From: Micromonospora lupini
GTDB taxonomy: Bacteria; Actinomycetota; Actinomycetes; Mycobacteriales; Micromonosporaceae
Length of the DNA stretch: 64,000 bases
Direction of reading: 5' to 3'
NCBI RefSeq assembly: GCF_026342015.1
Contig: NZ_JAPENL010000001.1
Location: 1,488,001 to 1,552,000, forward strand
Shown here: piece after piece, positions 26,514 to 36,960 of the stretch
Layout of the letters: each line of letters opens with the position of its first letter
Numbering within the stretch: the first letter of the stretch is position 1
Translations under genes and position numbers: made by a program
Notes under the pieces: model-generated
Databases searched by the model: none
Seen by the model: the letters and a program-made list of their open reading frames with translations, nothing else
What the model was told of the DNA's origin: nothing

Positions 26514-28858
26514 GCGGCGTGCGCGCGATTCGGCTGGGCGTGGTCCTGGCGGGGGTGCTGGTGCTGTTGGCCCCGCAGTCGGCGTCCGCCGTGGTCACCG
26601 TCAATTCCGACGTGCAGACGGAGTACGCGGGCTGCGTCGGGCAGATCCGCGGCTCGGGCAACGGCGCGGTGCTCGACGAGTTGGAACGCTCCGGTAAGGA
26701 GATCAAGGTCCGCAAGCCCATCTTCGGTTCGGAGAGCGACACCACGACGTACATCCCGGGCAGTGACGTGCAGATCAACTGGGTGCCGGGCAACGACGGG
26801 CGGAAGCTGCCGGAGGAGGGCCCGGGGTTCACCGAGGACCAGTGCGCCACCCTCATCCACGAGATGAACCACGCCCTCGACATGGTGAACAACACCGACC
26901 GGGGCCAGTTCTGCACCCAGGGCGGTCAGTTCGCGAGCGGGGCGGACCCCGGCGAGGTGCACGCGGTGCTGGCCGAGAACGCGTACCGCAAGGCCGTCGG
27001 GGTGCCGCTGCGCACGACGTACGGCGGCTTCCCGCTGCCGACGAACGGCAAGGACTGCGACCCGCCCGGCCCGCAGACTCCCCGTGGCGGCTGCTCGATC
27101 TCGGTGGTCGGCAAGGGTTATCGCTGTGCGAACAGCAACGGCGACCCGCACCTGCTCACCTACGACGGTCTCCGCTACGACTTCCAGGCCGCCGGTGAGT
27201 TCGTGCTCAGCCGCTCGACGACCGACGACTTCGAGGTCCAGACCCGGCAGACGATGTTCCCGGCCAGCTCGGTGGTGGCCGTCAACGCCGCCGTCGCGGC
27301 GCGGGTGAAGGGTGACCGGGTAGGCGTGTACGCGACACCCGGCGGCCCGGTGGTCCGGGTGAACGGCGCACCGCCTGTCGTCACGCCTACCGGGACGAAG
27401 CTGCAGCACGGCGGCACGGTCACCACCTGGGGCGACGGCACGGTGACTGTGGACTGGCCGGACGGCACGCGGCTGACCGCGCACCCTCTCGGCGTCTGGG
27501 GGCTGAGCGTGAGCGTCAGCGCCCCGGACGCCCGGGCCGGGACGCTTGAGGGGCTGCTCGGGGACCGCGACGGCGACCCGGGCGACGACCTGGCCGTCCG
27601 CGGCGGCAAGCGGGTGGCCCTGCCGCTCACGTTCGAGGCGCTCCACCCCGGCTTCGCCGACAGTTGGCGCGTCGAGGCACCTCGGTCGCTGTTCGACTAC
27701 GAGCCGGGTCAGGACACCGGCACGTTCACCGATCGGCGCTTCCCCGAACGGCTGCTCACCGTCGGCGAACTGCCCAACCGGGCCACCGCCGAACTCGTCT
27801 GCCGGCGGGCCGGCGTCACCGACCCGCAGACCCTCGCCGACTGCGTGCTCGACGTCGGGCTCACCGGACAGGTCGCGTTCGCCACCGACGCCGCGCGCGC
27901 CCAGCGGGACGCCCCCGCCGCCGGCGACGTCACCCTGGAGGTCACCCGACCCGGCGCCACCGCCGCCCTGAAGGTGCCCGGTCGAGCCGGCCAGAAGATC
28001 TTCGTCGAGGTGCCGACCGCGACCACGCCGGATCGGTGCGGCATCCTGCTGCTGCTCGACCCGCAGGGGCGTCAACTGGCGAGCGGCTGTGTCATCTCCG
28101 GTGTCGGCTTCATCGACACCACCACGCTTACCGAGACCGGCGACCACCAGGTGGTGCTCGACCCGTGGGGCACCGACCTCGGCCGCGCGACGGTACGGGT
28201 CGTCACCGTCACCGACGAGGAGAAGACGCTCACCCTGGACGGGCCGGCGGTGCGGGCGACGCTCGCCCAGCCGGGAGCGGTGAGCCGCCTGGCCTTCGAC
28301 GGGCGTACCGGCCAGAAGGTCTTCCTCCAGGTCACCGGCGCGACCCTGCCGGACCGGTGCGGCCTGCTGCGGCTGCGCGACCCGGCGGGCGCGGAGGTGG
28401 CCACCGGCTGCGTGATCGGCGGCCTGGGCAACGTGGACGGGTTCGTCCTGCCGGCCACCGGCCGCTACGTCCTGGAGGTCGACGGGACCTCCACCGACAC
28501 CGGCTGGGCGGACGTGCGGCTGCGCGACGCCCACGACGAGCAGGCCGACACCGTCGCCGACGGGCGGGCCGTCACGCTTACCGTCGGCCGGCCGGGCGCG
28601 GTGAGCCGGCTGCGGTTCCCCGCCGACGCCGGTCGCCGCGTCACAGTCGAGGTGACAGGCGCCAACCTGCCCGACAGGTGCGGGATCCTGCTGCTGAACG
28701 GTCCGGACGACGCGACGGTGGCAAGTGGCTGTGTGATCGGCGGAAGCGGCAGGTTCGAGGCGGGTCCACTGCCGAAGAAGGGCACCTACACACTCGTTCT
28801 CGACCCGTGGGCGGACGACACCGGGTCCGCCACGGTCACCCTGCGCCAGGCCGGATGA
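26510..28858 (+). CDS. exported HExxH + VWFD + triple-repeat protein
   Basis: 782 residues from GTG 26510 overlapping the previous stop. A signal peptide ends at ASA (about residue 27). The next region holds HEMNH (117-121) in TLIHEMNHALDMVNNTD, a zincin-type motif. From about residue 200 a von Willebrand type D domain is marked by CSISVVGKGYRC and GDPHLLTYDG (211-220). The C-terminus has three repeats of about 107 residues, each with PDRCG-ILL-(D/N) and SGCVIGG-type motifs carrying a Cys pair. Probably an extracellular or wall-associated adhesin or protease. It is the last gene of the plus-strand run that starts with the WXG100 pair. Confidence 0.85.
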   Translation: MSGVRAIRLGVVLAGVLVLLAPQSASAVVTVNSDVQTEYAGCVGQIRGSGNGAVLDELERSGKEIKVRKPIFGSESDTTTYIPGSDVQINWVPGNDGRKLPEEGPGFTEDQCATLIHEMNHALDMVNNTDRGQFCTQGGQFASGADPGEVHAVLAENAYRKAVGVPLRTTYGGFPLPTNGKDCDPPGPQTPRGGCSISVVGKGYRCANSNGDPHLLTYDGLRYDFQAAGEFVLSRSTTDDFEVQTRQTMFPASSVVAVNAAVAARVKGDRVGVYATPGGPVVRVNGAPPVVTPTGTKLQHGGTVTTWGDGTVTVDWPDGTRLTAHPLGVWGLSVSVSAPDARAGTLEGLLGDRDGDPGDDLAVRGGKRVALPLTFEALHPGFADSWRVEAPRSLFDYEPGQDTGTFTDRRFPERLLTVGELPNRATAELVCRRAGVTDPQTLADCVLDVGLTGQVAFATDAARAQRDAPAAGDVTLEVTRPGATAALKVPGRAGQKIFVEVPTATTPDRCGILLLLDPQGRQLASGCVISGVGFIDTTTLTETGDHQVVLDPWGTDLGRATVRVVTVTDEEKTLTLDGPAVRATLAQPGAVSRLAFDGRTGQKVFLQVTGATLPDRCGLLRLRDPAGAEVATGCVIGGLGNVDGFVLPATGRYVLEVDGTSTDTGWADVRLRDAHDEQADTVADGRAVTLTVGRPGAVSRLRFPADAGRRVTVEVTGANLPDRCGILLLNGPDDATVASGCVIGGSGRFEAGPLPKKGTYTLVLDPWADDTGSATVTLRQAG

Positions 28859-28891
28859 CCCGCCGCCTGGCGCAGGGTGACCGGGAGGGCC

Positions 28892-28928
28892 CGGTCCGGC
28901 CGGCCCGGCGAGCGGGCCGGCCGGACCG
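28892..28928. terminator. bidirectional terminator between convergent genes
   Basis: Perfect 16-bp stem (28892-28907 / 28913-28928) with a 5-base loop between the VWFD gene and the convergent CBM2 hydrolase gene. No U-tract. Confidence 0.75.
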
Positions 28929-28933
28929 CGGTG

Positions 28934-30994
28934 TCAGCCGGTCGTGCAGACGGTGCCGTTGAGTCTGAACGCGGTGGGCAGCACGTTCGGCCCGCTGTAC
29001 GCGCCGACGAAGCCGGCGCTCACGCTGGCCCCCGCGGCGATCTGCCGGTTGTCGTCGGTCGGGGTGACGCGCACGGACGCGCCGACCTGCTCCCAGGTGG
29101 CGCTCCAGCCGCTGCTCACCTGCTGCCAGCCGGTGGGCCAGGTCCAGGTGAGCGTCCAGCCACTGATGGGCTTCGTCCCGTTGTTGGTGATCTCGACGCC
29201 GCCGATGTAGCCGTTGCCCCAGTCGTTGGCGGTGGTGAAGCGGACGGTGCACGCGCTGGCCGCCGGGCTGCCGGTGGCGAACGTCAACGGCGGTGAGGCC
29301 CAGGACACCCGGCCGGCCGTGTCGCGGGCCAGCACGTTGACCGTGTACCTACTTCCCGGCACCAGGTTGCCGACGGTGAACGACGTGGTCGCCGTCTCGC
29401 CGAGCTGCTCGCTGACCGCGCCGTTCTGCCGGAACACCTCGTACTTGGCGATCGGGCTGCTGCCTGCGGTGGCCGCCGGCCAGGTGATCGTCGCGGCCCG
29501 GTCGGTGACGGTGGTGGCGGTGGGCTGGCCCGGGGCCGAGGGCCGCCCGGCGGTCGCGCCGGCCGGGCGCAGCACGAGCGTCGTCAACGAGTACGGCGGC
29601 AGCGTCCGACTGGTCGCCGAGCCGGACTGGCCGGTGGCGATGCCCGTCGCGCCGTTGGTGAGGGTGGACACCGTCGGCGCGGCTGTCGACGGCGTGAACC
29701 CGGCGTAGTCGATGGCGACGTCGTGGGCCGCGTCCGGGTCCTTGTTGACCAGGAGCACGGCCAGGTCGCCGTTGGCTCGCCGCACGGCGTGCGCGCTGAC
29801 CAGCGGCTCGTCGGTGCCGGCGCGCACGAACTGGTCGCCGGTCGTCGCGAACAGCTTCATCATGCCCAGCGCGTGGTACGGCGCGAACGGCGTGTTCAAC
29901 GGCGGTTCGCACACCGAGCCGTCCGCCGTGCAGCCGCCACTGGACAGCATCCCGAAGTCGCCGTAGTCGGTCTGGCCCGCCACCTCGCTCACGGTGCCGA
30001 TGCCGTTGTGCACGTTCCACCACTGGGCGGTGAAGACGCCGTTCTCCAACAGCCCGCTGTACGCGTCGGCCAGGAACAGCGCCCCCGGCTGGGTGTTCTG
30101 GCCGGTGCCCACGTTCAGTTCGGTGAAGCTCATGCCGATCCGGTCGGCGTTCGGGCCCGCGTACCGGCTGAGCTGCTGCCGGAGCAGGTAGGTCGCGTCG
30201 GGAAGCTGGTTGGTGCGGGTAAGCGACTCCGCGGCGGTGCCACCCGGGTACCAGTGCACGTCCACGAAGTCGATCTTCGGGCCGGCGAGGGAGAGAACTG
30301 TCTGGTTCCACGGACCCGGGTCGCTGCCGGCGGTGATCCCGTCCGGCCAGTTGCCAGGCATCGTCAGCACCGCGCCGACCCTGATGCTCGGGTCGACCGC
30401 CTTCATCGCGTCGGCGTACTCGACTACCAGCCGCGCGTACTGGCTGGCGCTCTTGTCCGGGTGGTCGTCCGCCTCCCACGCCGACCCGTAGAGCCCGTTG
30501 CCGTAGTTCTCGTTGCCGATGGTCCAGTACCGCGCGCCGTAGCCCTTTGTCACATTGGCGTAGCGCACCCATTCGGCGGCCTCGGCCGGTGTGCCGGTGC
30601 CGTAGTTAGCGATGATCATCGGTTGGGCGCCGACCCGCTCGACCGCCGCCATGAACGTGTCGAAGTCGGTGTTCGGGGCGACGTACCCGCCGGGAGCAGT
30701 GTGGTCCTTCCAGTGGTAGATGTCCGCGTACGAGCCGCCGGGATAGCGCATCATCTGCACGCCTGCGTCGCGCAGCAGGTCCGACGTCTCGGTGGTGCCC
30801 AGGTTCTGGTCCCAGATGGCATGGTTGACGCCCAACGCGGTGTCGGGCACCGTCGCCAGGCCGGCGCGGGCGTTCACTGTCACGGCGACCGGGTCGGGCG
30901 CCGCGCTGGCGGTCGGGGGGTTGATGCCGGAGAGCGCGCCCGCGGCAAGCAACAGGCTCGCCAGGACTGCCGTACGGCTTCTCGGGATGTGCAT
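28934..30994 (-). CDS. secreted glycoside hydrolase with Fn3 and CBM2 (arabinofuranosidase-like)
   Basis: 686 residues from ATG 30994 (AAGGAA seven bases upstream). A signal peptide precedes a clan GH-A-like barrel with the acid/base in WTIGNENYGNG and a probable nucleophile in SFTELNVGTG. The layout resembles GH51-type arabinofuranosidases, but the exact family is uncertain. A C-terminal barrel-associated beta domain, a fibronectin III module (about residues 505-585) and a CBM2 cellulose/xylan-binding module (about 590-686: CTVRFTTANDWGNGYIGG) follow. Likely acts on plant cell-wall arabinoxylan outside the cell. Confidence 0.85.
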   Translation of the reverse strand: MHIPRSRTAVLASLLLAAGALSGINPPTASAAPDPVAVTVNARAGLATVPDTALGVNHAIWDQNLGTTETSDLLRDAGVQMMRYPGGSYADIYHWKDHTAPGGYVAPNTDFDTFMAAVERVGAQPMIIANYGTGTPAEAAEWVRYANVTKGYGARYWTIGNENYGNGLYGSAWEADDHPDKSASQYARLVVEYADAMKAVDPSIRVGAVLTMPGNWPDGITAGSDPGPWNQTVLSLAGPKIDFVDVHWYPGGTAAESLTRTNQLPDATYLLRQQLSRYAGPNADRIGMSFTELNVGTGQNTQPGALFLADAYSGLLENGVFTAQWWNVHNGIGTVSEVAGQTDYGDFGMLSSGGCTADGSVCEPPLNTPFAPYHALGMMKLFATTGDQFVRAGTDEPLVSAHAVRRANGDLAVLLVNKDPDAAHDVAIDYAGFTPSTAAPTVSTLTNGATGIATGQSGSATSRTLPPYSLTTLVLRPAGATAGRPSAPGQPTATTVTDRAATITWPAATAGSSPIAKYEVFRQNGAVSEQLGETATTSFTVGNLVPGSRYTVNVLARDTAGRVSWASPPLTFATGSPAASACTVRFTTANDWGNGYIGGVEITNNGTKPISGWTLTWTWPTGWQQVSSGWSATWEQVGASVRVTPTDDNRQIAAGASVSAGFVGAYSGPNVLPTAFRLNGTVCTTG

Positions 30995-31236
30995 GGCTGG
31001 GTTCCTTCGCGATGAACGACAGTGAGTCGCCCAGCCGGCAGGGTGCGGCGCGGTGACGGGCGGACTCGTGGACGGACAGGCCCCGGCGTCCCGTCGCTCG
31101 TGCCCCATCCCCCGGGTGTCCTGCTCGGACCCCGGTTGCCCAGTGGATGGGCGTCAGCCCCGCGCGCAGCAGGTCATCGACGGCCAAGAATGTCACGGTC
31201 GAATCAGGGATCTCAAGGGGTACGCGGCGGCACCCA

Positions 31237-31250
31237 GGGACAAATGTCCT
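31237..31250. promoter_or_regulatory. dyad upstream of ABC/two-component operon
   Basis: GGGACA-AA-TGTCCT, 5 perfect pairs plus a G-T, centred about 66 bases upstream of the proposed transcription/translation start at 31310. Suitable position and size for a NarL/LuxR-type response-regulator site. The regulator encoded at 34105 is the obvious candidate. Confidence 0.4.
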
Positions 31251-31296
31251 GGCCGACTGCGTATCGGTGGCTCTGCCGGCCCCGCTGGCCCGCGCC

Positions 31297-31302
31297 TAGC
31301 GT
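31297..31302 (+). promoter_or_regulatory. leaderless-type -10 box
   Basis: TAGCGT followed by exactly 7 bases and ATG 31310. No SD is present. Confidence 0.55.
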
Positions 31303-31309
31303 GCTGGAC

Positions 31310-32203
31310 ATGGATGACACAGCCGTACGCCTCACCGGACTGACCCGGCGGTTCGGCCCGGTCCGAGCCCTCGACGGAGTCGACCTCAGCATCGCGCGGG
31401 GCAGCACTGCCGCCCTGCTCGGCCCCAACGGCGCAGGCAAGACCACCGCCATCTCGATCATGCTGGGCCTCGACCCGCCCGACGGCGGCGAGGTGACCCT
31501 GTTCGGCCGGCCTCCGGCCGATGCTGTCCGGGCCGGGCAGGTCGGCGCGATGCTCCAGGACGCGGGGTGGGTGCCGGCCGCGACGATCCGGGAGGTGGTC
31601 GAGCTCGCCCGGGCGCTCTACCCCCGCCCGCTGGCCACCGACCGGATACTCGCTCTGGCCGGGCTGACCGACCGGGCAGACCGCCGACTCGACAGGCTCT
31701 CCGGCGGTGAGGCGCAACGCGCGCGGTTCGCCTTCGCGCTGGCCGGTGGCTCGGACCTGCTGATCCTCGACGAGCCCACCGCCGCGATGGACGTCGCCGC
31801 CCGGCAGGCGTTCTGGACGGCCATCCACCGGTACACCGCGGAGGGGCACACCGTCCTGTTCAGCACCCACCATCTGCACGAGGCCGACGAGTTCGCCGAC
31901 CGGGTCGTGGTGCTCGCCGCGGGTCGGGTGGTCGCCGATGGACCACCGGCCCAGATCCGTGCTCTGGCTGGCGGGCGCACGGTCTCCTTCGACCTCGCCG
32001 GGAGACCGGCCGAGGGGCTGGAGGCACTTCCCGGCGTCCGGTCGGTGCAGGTCCGGGGCGACCGGGTCGTACTCACCAGCGACGACTCCGACGCCACCGT
32101 GCTCGCCCTGGCCGGCACCCGCGGGTTCCGGAGCCTGGAGGTCAGCACCGCCGCGCTGGAGGCCGCGTTCCTCACCCTCACTGCTACTCCGCCGGAGCAC
32201 TGA
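31310..32203 (+). CDS. ABC transporter ATP-binding protein (drug-export type)
   Basis: 297 residues: Walker A GPNGAGKTT (about residue 40), signature LSGGEAQRARF, Walker B LLILDEP, H-loop STHHLHEAD. It is of the type that pairs with a six-helix ABC-2 permease, which follows one base after the stop. With the downstream histidine kinase and response regulator this forms a four-gene unit typical of Gram-positive bacteriocin, antibiotic or lipid-stress exporters. Start ATG 31310 is consistent with a leaderless mRNA. Confidence 0.93.
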   Translation: MDDTAVRLTGLTRRFGPVRALDGVDLSIARGSTAALLGPNGAGKTTAISIMLGLDPPDGGEVTLFGRPPADAVRAGQVGAMLQDAGWVPAATIREVVELARALYPRPLATDRILALAGLTDRADRRLDRLSGGEAQRARFAFALAGGSDLLILDEPTAAMDVAARQAFWTAIHRYTAEGHTVLFSTHHLHEADEFADRVVVLAAGRVVADGPPAQIRALAGGRTVSFDLAGRPAEGLEALPGVRSVQVRGDRVVLTSDDSDATVLALAGTRGFRSLEVSTAALEAAFLTLTATPPEH

Positions 32204-32204
32204 C

Positions 32205-32936
32205 ATGCGCGCATACCTACGATTCGAGCTGCGTCGGCTGGTCCGGGACCCACGGCTGCTGCTGTTCAGCGTCCTCGGACCCGTGGTCACGTACGTGATC
32301 TTCTCGATGCTGAGCGCCGACGGTGATCAGCTGGAGGGCGTGGACGCGTCGGCCGCTCTCATGGTCGGCCTGGCCGGCTACGGCGCGCTGGCGGGCGTTC
32401 TCTCGGTGGGTTCGTCGGTCTCCCAGGAACGGGCGGTGGGCTGGCTGCGCCAACTTCGCGTCACCCCGCTGCCCGCCGGGCAGGCGGTGATCGCGAAGGC
32501 GCTGGTCTGCACGCTCAGCGGGGTGCCGTCGGTCGTCGCGGTCGGCGTCGCCGGGCGGATCCAGCACGACGTCGACCTGGGTGCAGGCCGGTGGGCCGCG
32601 CTGCTGCTGCTGATGTGGGTCGGCACGTTGCCGTTCGCGCTGCTCGGGCTCGCCATCGGGTACGGCCTCACTCCCCAGATCGCCCAGCCGGTCAACTTCC
32701 TCGCCTTTCTCGGCCTGTCGGTGCTCGGCGGTCTGCTGGTGCCGGTGGCGTACTTCCCCGCCGCGCTGCGGCACCTCGCGCACGCCCTGCCGACGTACCG
32801 GTTCGCGGAGCTCGGTTGGCGGTCGGTGGCCGGGCTGGCGCCCTCCCCCTCCGGTCTCGGCGTACTCGCCGCCTGGGGCCTGGCCTTCGCGGCGCTCGCG
32901 GCGTGGGCGTACCGACGGTCGACCGTCCGCCGTTGA
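32205..32936 (+). CDS. ABC-2 type transporter permease
   Basis: 243 residues with six hydrophobic segments and the ABC-2 pattern: an N-terminal FELRRLVRDPRLLLF lead into helix 1, ERAVGWLRQLRVTPLP after helix 2, and a conserved GLLVPVAYFPAALRHLAHALP loop. It partners the preceding ATPase to form the exporter. Substrate unknown. Confidence 0.92.
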   Translation: MRAYLRFELRRLVRDPRLLLFSVLGPVVTYVIFSMLSADGDQLEGVDASAALMVGLAGYGALAGVLSVGSSVSQERAVGWLRQLRVTPLPAGQAVIAKALVCTLSGVPSVVAVGVAGRIQHDVDLGAGRWAALLLLMWVGTLPFALLGLAIGYGLTPQIAQPVNFLAFLGLSVLGGLLVPVAYFPAALRHLAHALPTYRFAELGWRSVAGLAPSPSGLGVLAAWGLAFAALAAWAYRRSTVRR

Positions 32937-32943
32937 GCCTCGC

Positions 32944-32949
32944 TACCGT
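32944..32949 (+). promoter_or_regulatory. leaderless-type -10 box
   Basis: TACCGT followed by 7 bases and ATG 32957, just after the permease stop. It suggests that the two-component genes can also be transcribed independently. Confidence 0.5.
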
Positions 32950-32956
32950 GGCCACC

Positions 32957-34108
32957 ATGTCGTCAGGTACGGAGGAATCCGTCGGGCGGGTTCGGAACCG
33001 TCGCGGTTTCCTGCTCGTCGCGGCGCACACGCTGTGGCTCTGGCTCCTGCTGACACCGGCCGCAGCCATCGCACGCGGGCAGGTGCACCCCGCGGCGGCG
33101 GCGACCGTCGGGCTTGTCGTCTTCGCGCTGCTCTACCTCGCCCTGGTGGCCGTACCCGTGGCCGACCTGGCCGTCCGACCAGCCCTGCACCACGCCGGCC
33201 TGGCGGCTTTCGCGCTGCTCGCGGTCGGGCTGGCGGTCGCGTACGGCGGCGGGCCGGAGGGCTGGCTGGTCCTGTTCATGTACGTCGCCGCGGCCGGCGC
33301 GGTCGGTTTCGTCCGAGCGGCCTGGGGGTTCGGGTGGGTCGGCGGGTCCGTCGCCGCCGTCGTGGCGATCGGAGTGGCGCACGGTCTGCCCGCCGCCGAC
33401 ACCGCTCAGACGGCACTGATCACCGTGCTCGCGGGCACCCTGACGTTGGCGTTCTCCCGGACGGCCCGCCTGGTGGAGGAGTTGCGCCGCACCCAGCGGG
33501 AGTTGGCCCGGACGGCGGTGCAGCAGGAACGGCTGCGGTTCGCCCGGGACCTGCACGACCTGCTGGGCCACACACTGTCGCTGGTAGTGGTGAAGGCGGA
33601 GGTGGTGCGCCGGATCGCCCCGACGGATCCACTCCGAGCCGCGGCGGAGGCGGCCGACATCGAGCGGATCGGTCGCACCGCCCTCAGCGAGGTCCGCGAG
33701 GCGGTCACCGGTTACCGGGAGCGCAGCTTCGGCCGGGAACTTGACAGCGTCCGGACGGCACTCGCCGACGTCGGGATCTCGGTCACCGTACGGGAGACAC
33801 ACCATCCGCTCGGCGTGGAGGCCGACGACGCGTTCGGTTGGGCGCTCCGGGAAGGGGTGACGAACGTGCTGCGGCACAGCCGCGCGTCGCGATGCGAGAT
33901 CGAGGTCGCCGCCGACGCCCGCGAGTCGGTACTGACCATTCGGGACGACGGGGTGGGCGGCCGGCCGCAGCCGGGTAACGGCCTGCGCGGCCTCACCGAG
34001 CGGCTGGAGCAGGCGGGCGGCGAACTGCACGTCGCGCCGGTACGCAGCGGCGGAATGCTGCTCACCGCCCGGGTCCCGCACTCCCCCGCCGGACGGTGGC
34101 CCCGATGA
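32957..34108 (+). CDS. NarL-type sensor histidine kinase
   Basis: 383 residues. About five hydrophobic helices (residues 18-165) form a membrane sensor without a large extracellular loop, followed by a coiled-coil linker (ARLVEELRRTQRELARTA). The HisKA_3 box has the phospho-His in RFARDLHDLLGHTLS, and the HATPase region has REGVTNVLRHSRA (N box) and DDGVGG (G1). Its stop overlaps the response regulator start (ATGA). The intramembrane-sensing DesK/LiaS-like layout next to an ABC exporter suggests detection of membrane or transporter status. Confidence 0.92.
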   Translation: MSSGTEESVGRVRNRRGFLLVAAHTLWLWLLLTPAAAIARGQVHPAAAATVGLVVFALLYLALVAVPVADLAVRPALHHAGLAAFALLAVGLAVAYGGGPEGWLVLFMYVAAAGAVGFVRAAWGFGWVGGSVAAVVAIGVAHGLPAADTAQTALITVLAGTLTLAFSRTARLVEELRRTQRELARTAVQQERLRFARDLHDLLGHTLSLVVVKAEVVRRIAPTDPLRAAAEAADIERIGRTALSEVREAVTGYRERSFGRELDSVRTALADVGISVTVRETHHPLGVEADDAFGWALREGVTNVLRHSRASRCEIEVAADARESVLTIRDDGVGGRPQPGNGLRGLTERLEQAGGELHVAPVRSGGMLLTARVPHSPAGRWPR

Positions 34109-34710
34109 TCCGGCTGCTACTCGCCGAGGACCAGGGCATGATGCGCGGCGCGCTGGCCCTGCTGTTGAACCTCGAAACCGACATCAAGGTGGTGGCCGAG
34201 GCCGCCACCGGGGCCGAGGCGACCGAGGCCGCCCTTCGGGTCCGTCCGGACGTGGCCCTCCTGGACATCGAGATGCCCGACGGCAGCGGCCTCGACACGG
34301 CCGCCGTCCTGCGGGACAGGCTGCCCTCCTGCCGGGTGCTGATCCTCACCACGTTCGGTCGGCCCGGCTACCTACGGCGGGCGATGGAGGCCGGCGCCCG
34401 TGGCTTCCTGGTCAAGGACGGGCCGGTCGAGGAGTTGGCGGTGGCCGTCCGACGGGTGCTCGCGGGCGACCGGGTGATCGACCCGGCCCTCGCGGCGGCA
34501 GCCCTGTCGGCCGGCCCGAACCCGCTCACCGACAGGGAACGGGACGTGCTCGCCGCCGCCGTGGACGGTGCAACGGTCGCGGACATCGCCGCCGGGCTGC
34601 ACCTGTCGGAGAGCACCGTCCGCAACTACCTGTCCGCCGCCATCGGAAAGACCGCGACCCGCAACCGGATCGAGGCGGCCCGCACCGCGCGCGCCAACGG
34701 CTGGCTCTGA
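34105..34710 (+). CDS. NarL/FixJ-family response regulator
   Basis: 201 residues. The receiver domain has the acidic pair in LLLAEDQGMM, the phospho-acceptor Asp in ALLDIEMPDGSG and the conserved Lys in GFLVKDGP. The C-terminal LuxR-type HTH is PLTDRERDVLAAAVDGATVADIAAGL followed by SESTVRNYLSAAIGK. Cognate to the overlapping kinase, it probably controls the ABC genes, with the dyad at 31237-31250 as a candidate site. Confidence 0.93.
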   Translation: MIRLLLAEDQGMMRGALALLLNLETDIKVVAEAATGAEATEAALRVRPDVALLDIEMPDGSGLDTAAVLRDRLPSCRVLILTTFGRPGYLRRAMEAGARGFLVKDGPVEELAVAVRRVLAGDRVIDPALAAAALSAGPNPLTDRERDVLAAAVDGATVADIAAGLHLSESTVRNYLSAAIGKTATRNRIEAARTARANGWL

Positions 34711-36394
<1,684 letters not shown>

Positions 36395-36417
36395 CGCGGT
36401 AACCCGATCGGCGCTGC

Positions 36418-36449
36418 GGCCCGGCCCGGGATCCTTCCCGAGCCGGGCC
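36418..36449 (+). terminator. hairpin after esterase gene
   Basis: 14-base arms (36418-36431 / 36436-36449) with a single mismatch and a 4-base loop, 23 bases after the stop codon. Confidence 0.6.
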
Positions 36450-36561
36450 CCGTAGTCGATGCGTCGCAGCGCCGCCACGGGGGACGACACGCAGCGCCAC
36501 CGGTTGGTAACGTGGCGACGGCTTGACGGTGATGGGCGCCGATGTTTCGCGGGGGGTCGGC

Positions 36562-36960
36562 ATGTGGGCGGACGACGCCGCGCTCGACGCGGCGGGGCGT
36601 CGCCTCGACGAGTGGGAAGCCTCCGTGACCGAGCGGGCCGCCCGGGCGACAGCCCTCTCCGCACGGCTGCGGGCGCTCACCGGCACCGCCACCAGCCCCG
36701 ACCGGTCCGTCGTGGTGACCGTCGACTCGTCCGGCCTGCTGACCGGTCTTCGCCTCGACGAACGGGTCCGGCAGCACTCCTCGGCACACACCGCCCGGCA
36801 GATCCTGGAAACCACCACCGCCGCGCACGCCGACCTGCTGCGGCAGATCACCGACGCCACCGCCGAGACCCTCGGCGACGAGGTGAGCGCCCAGGCCATC
36901 GTCGACTCCTATCGCAGCCGACTCCGGCCCGACCCGGGGTCGTCCGATGCCCGGCGGTGA
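36562..36960 (+). CDS. YbaB/EbfC-like protein
   Basis: 132 residues from ATG 36562 (GGGGGG six bases upstream; in-frame starts further upstream are possible). A helical N-terminus precedes a short strand pair with VVVTVDSSGLLTGLRLDERVRQ, the pattern of YbaB/EbfC DNA-binding-like proteins that actinobacteria often encode beside ESX-type genes. Its end overlaps the EspC-like gene by 14 bases. First gene of the second effector cassette. Confidence 0.75.
   Translation: MWADDAALDAAGRRLDEWEASVTERAARATALSARLRALTGTATSPDRSVVVTVDSSGLLTGLRLDERVRQHSSAHTARQILETTTAAHADLLRQITDATAETLGDEVSAQAIVDSYRSRLRPDPGSSDARR

Larger units (their letters stand above)
30995..31309. other. 315-bp intergenic region
   Basis: Separates divergent genes. 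The right end holds the dyad at 31237-31250 and the TAGCGT box of the ABC transporter gene. The left 200 bases contain the 5' leader and presumably the promoter of the CBM2 hydrolase gene, but no convincing -35/-10 pair was found there. Confidence 0.5.
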
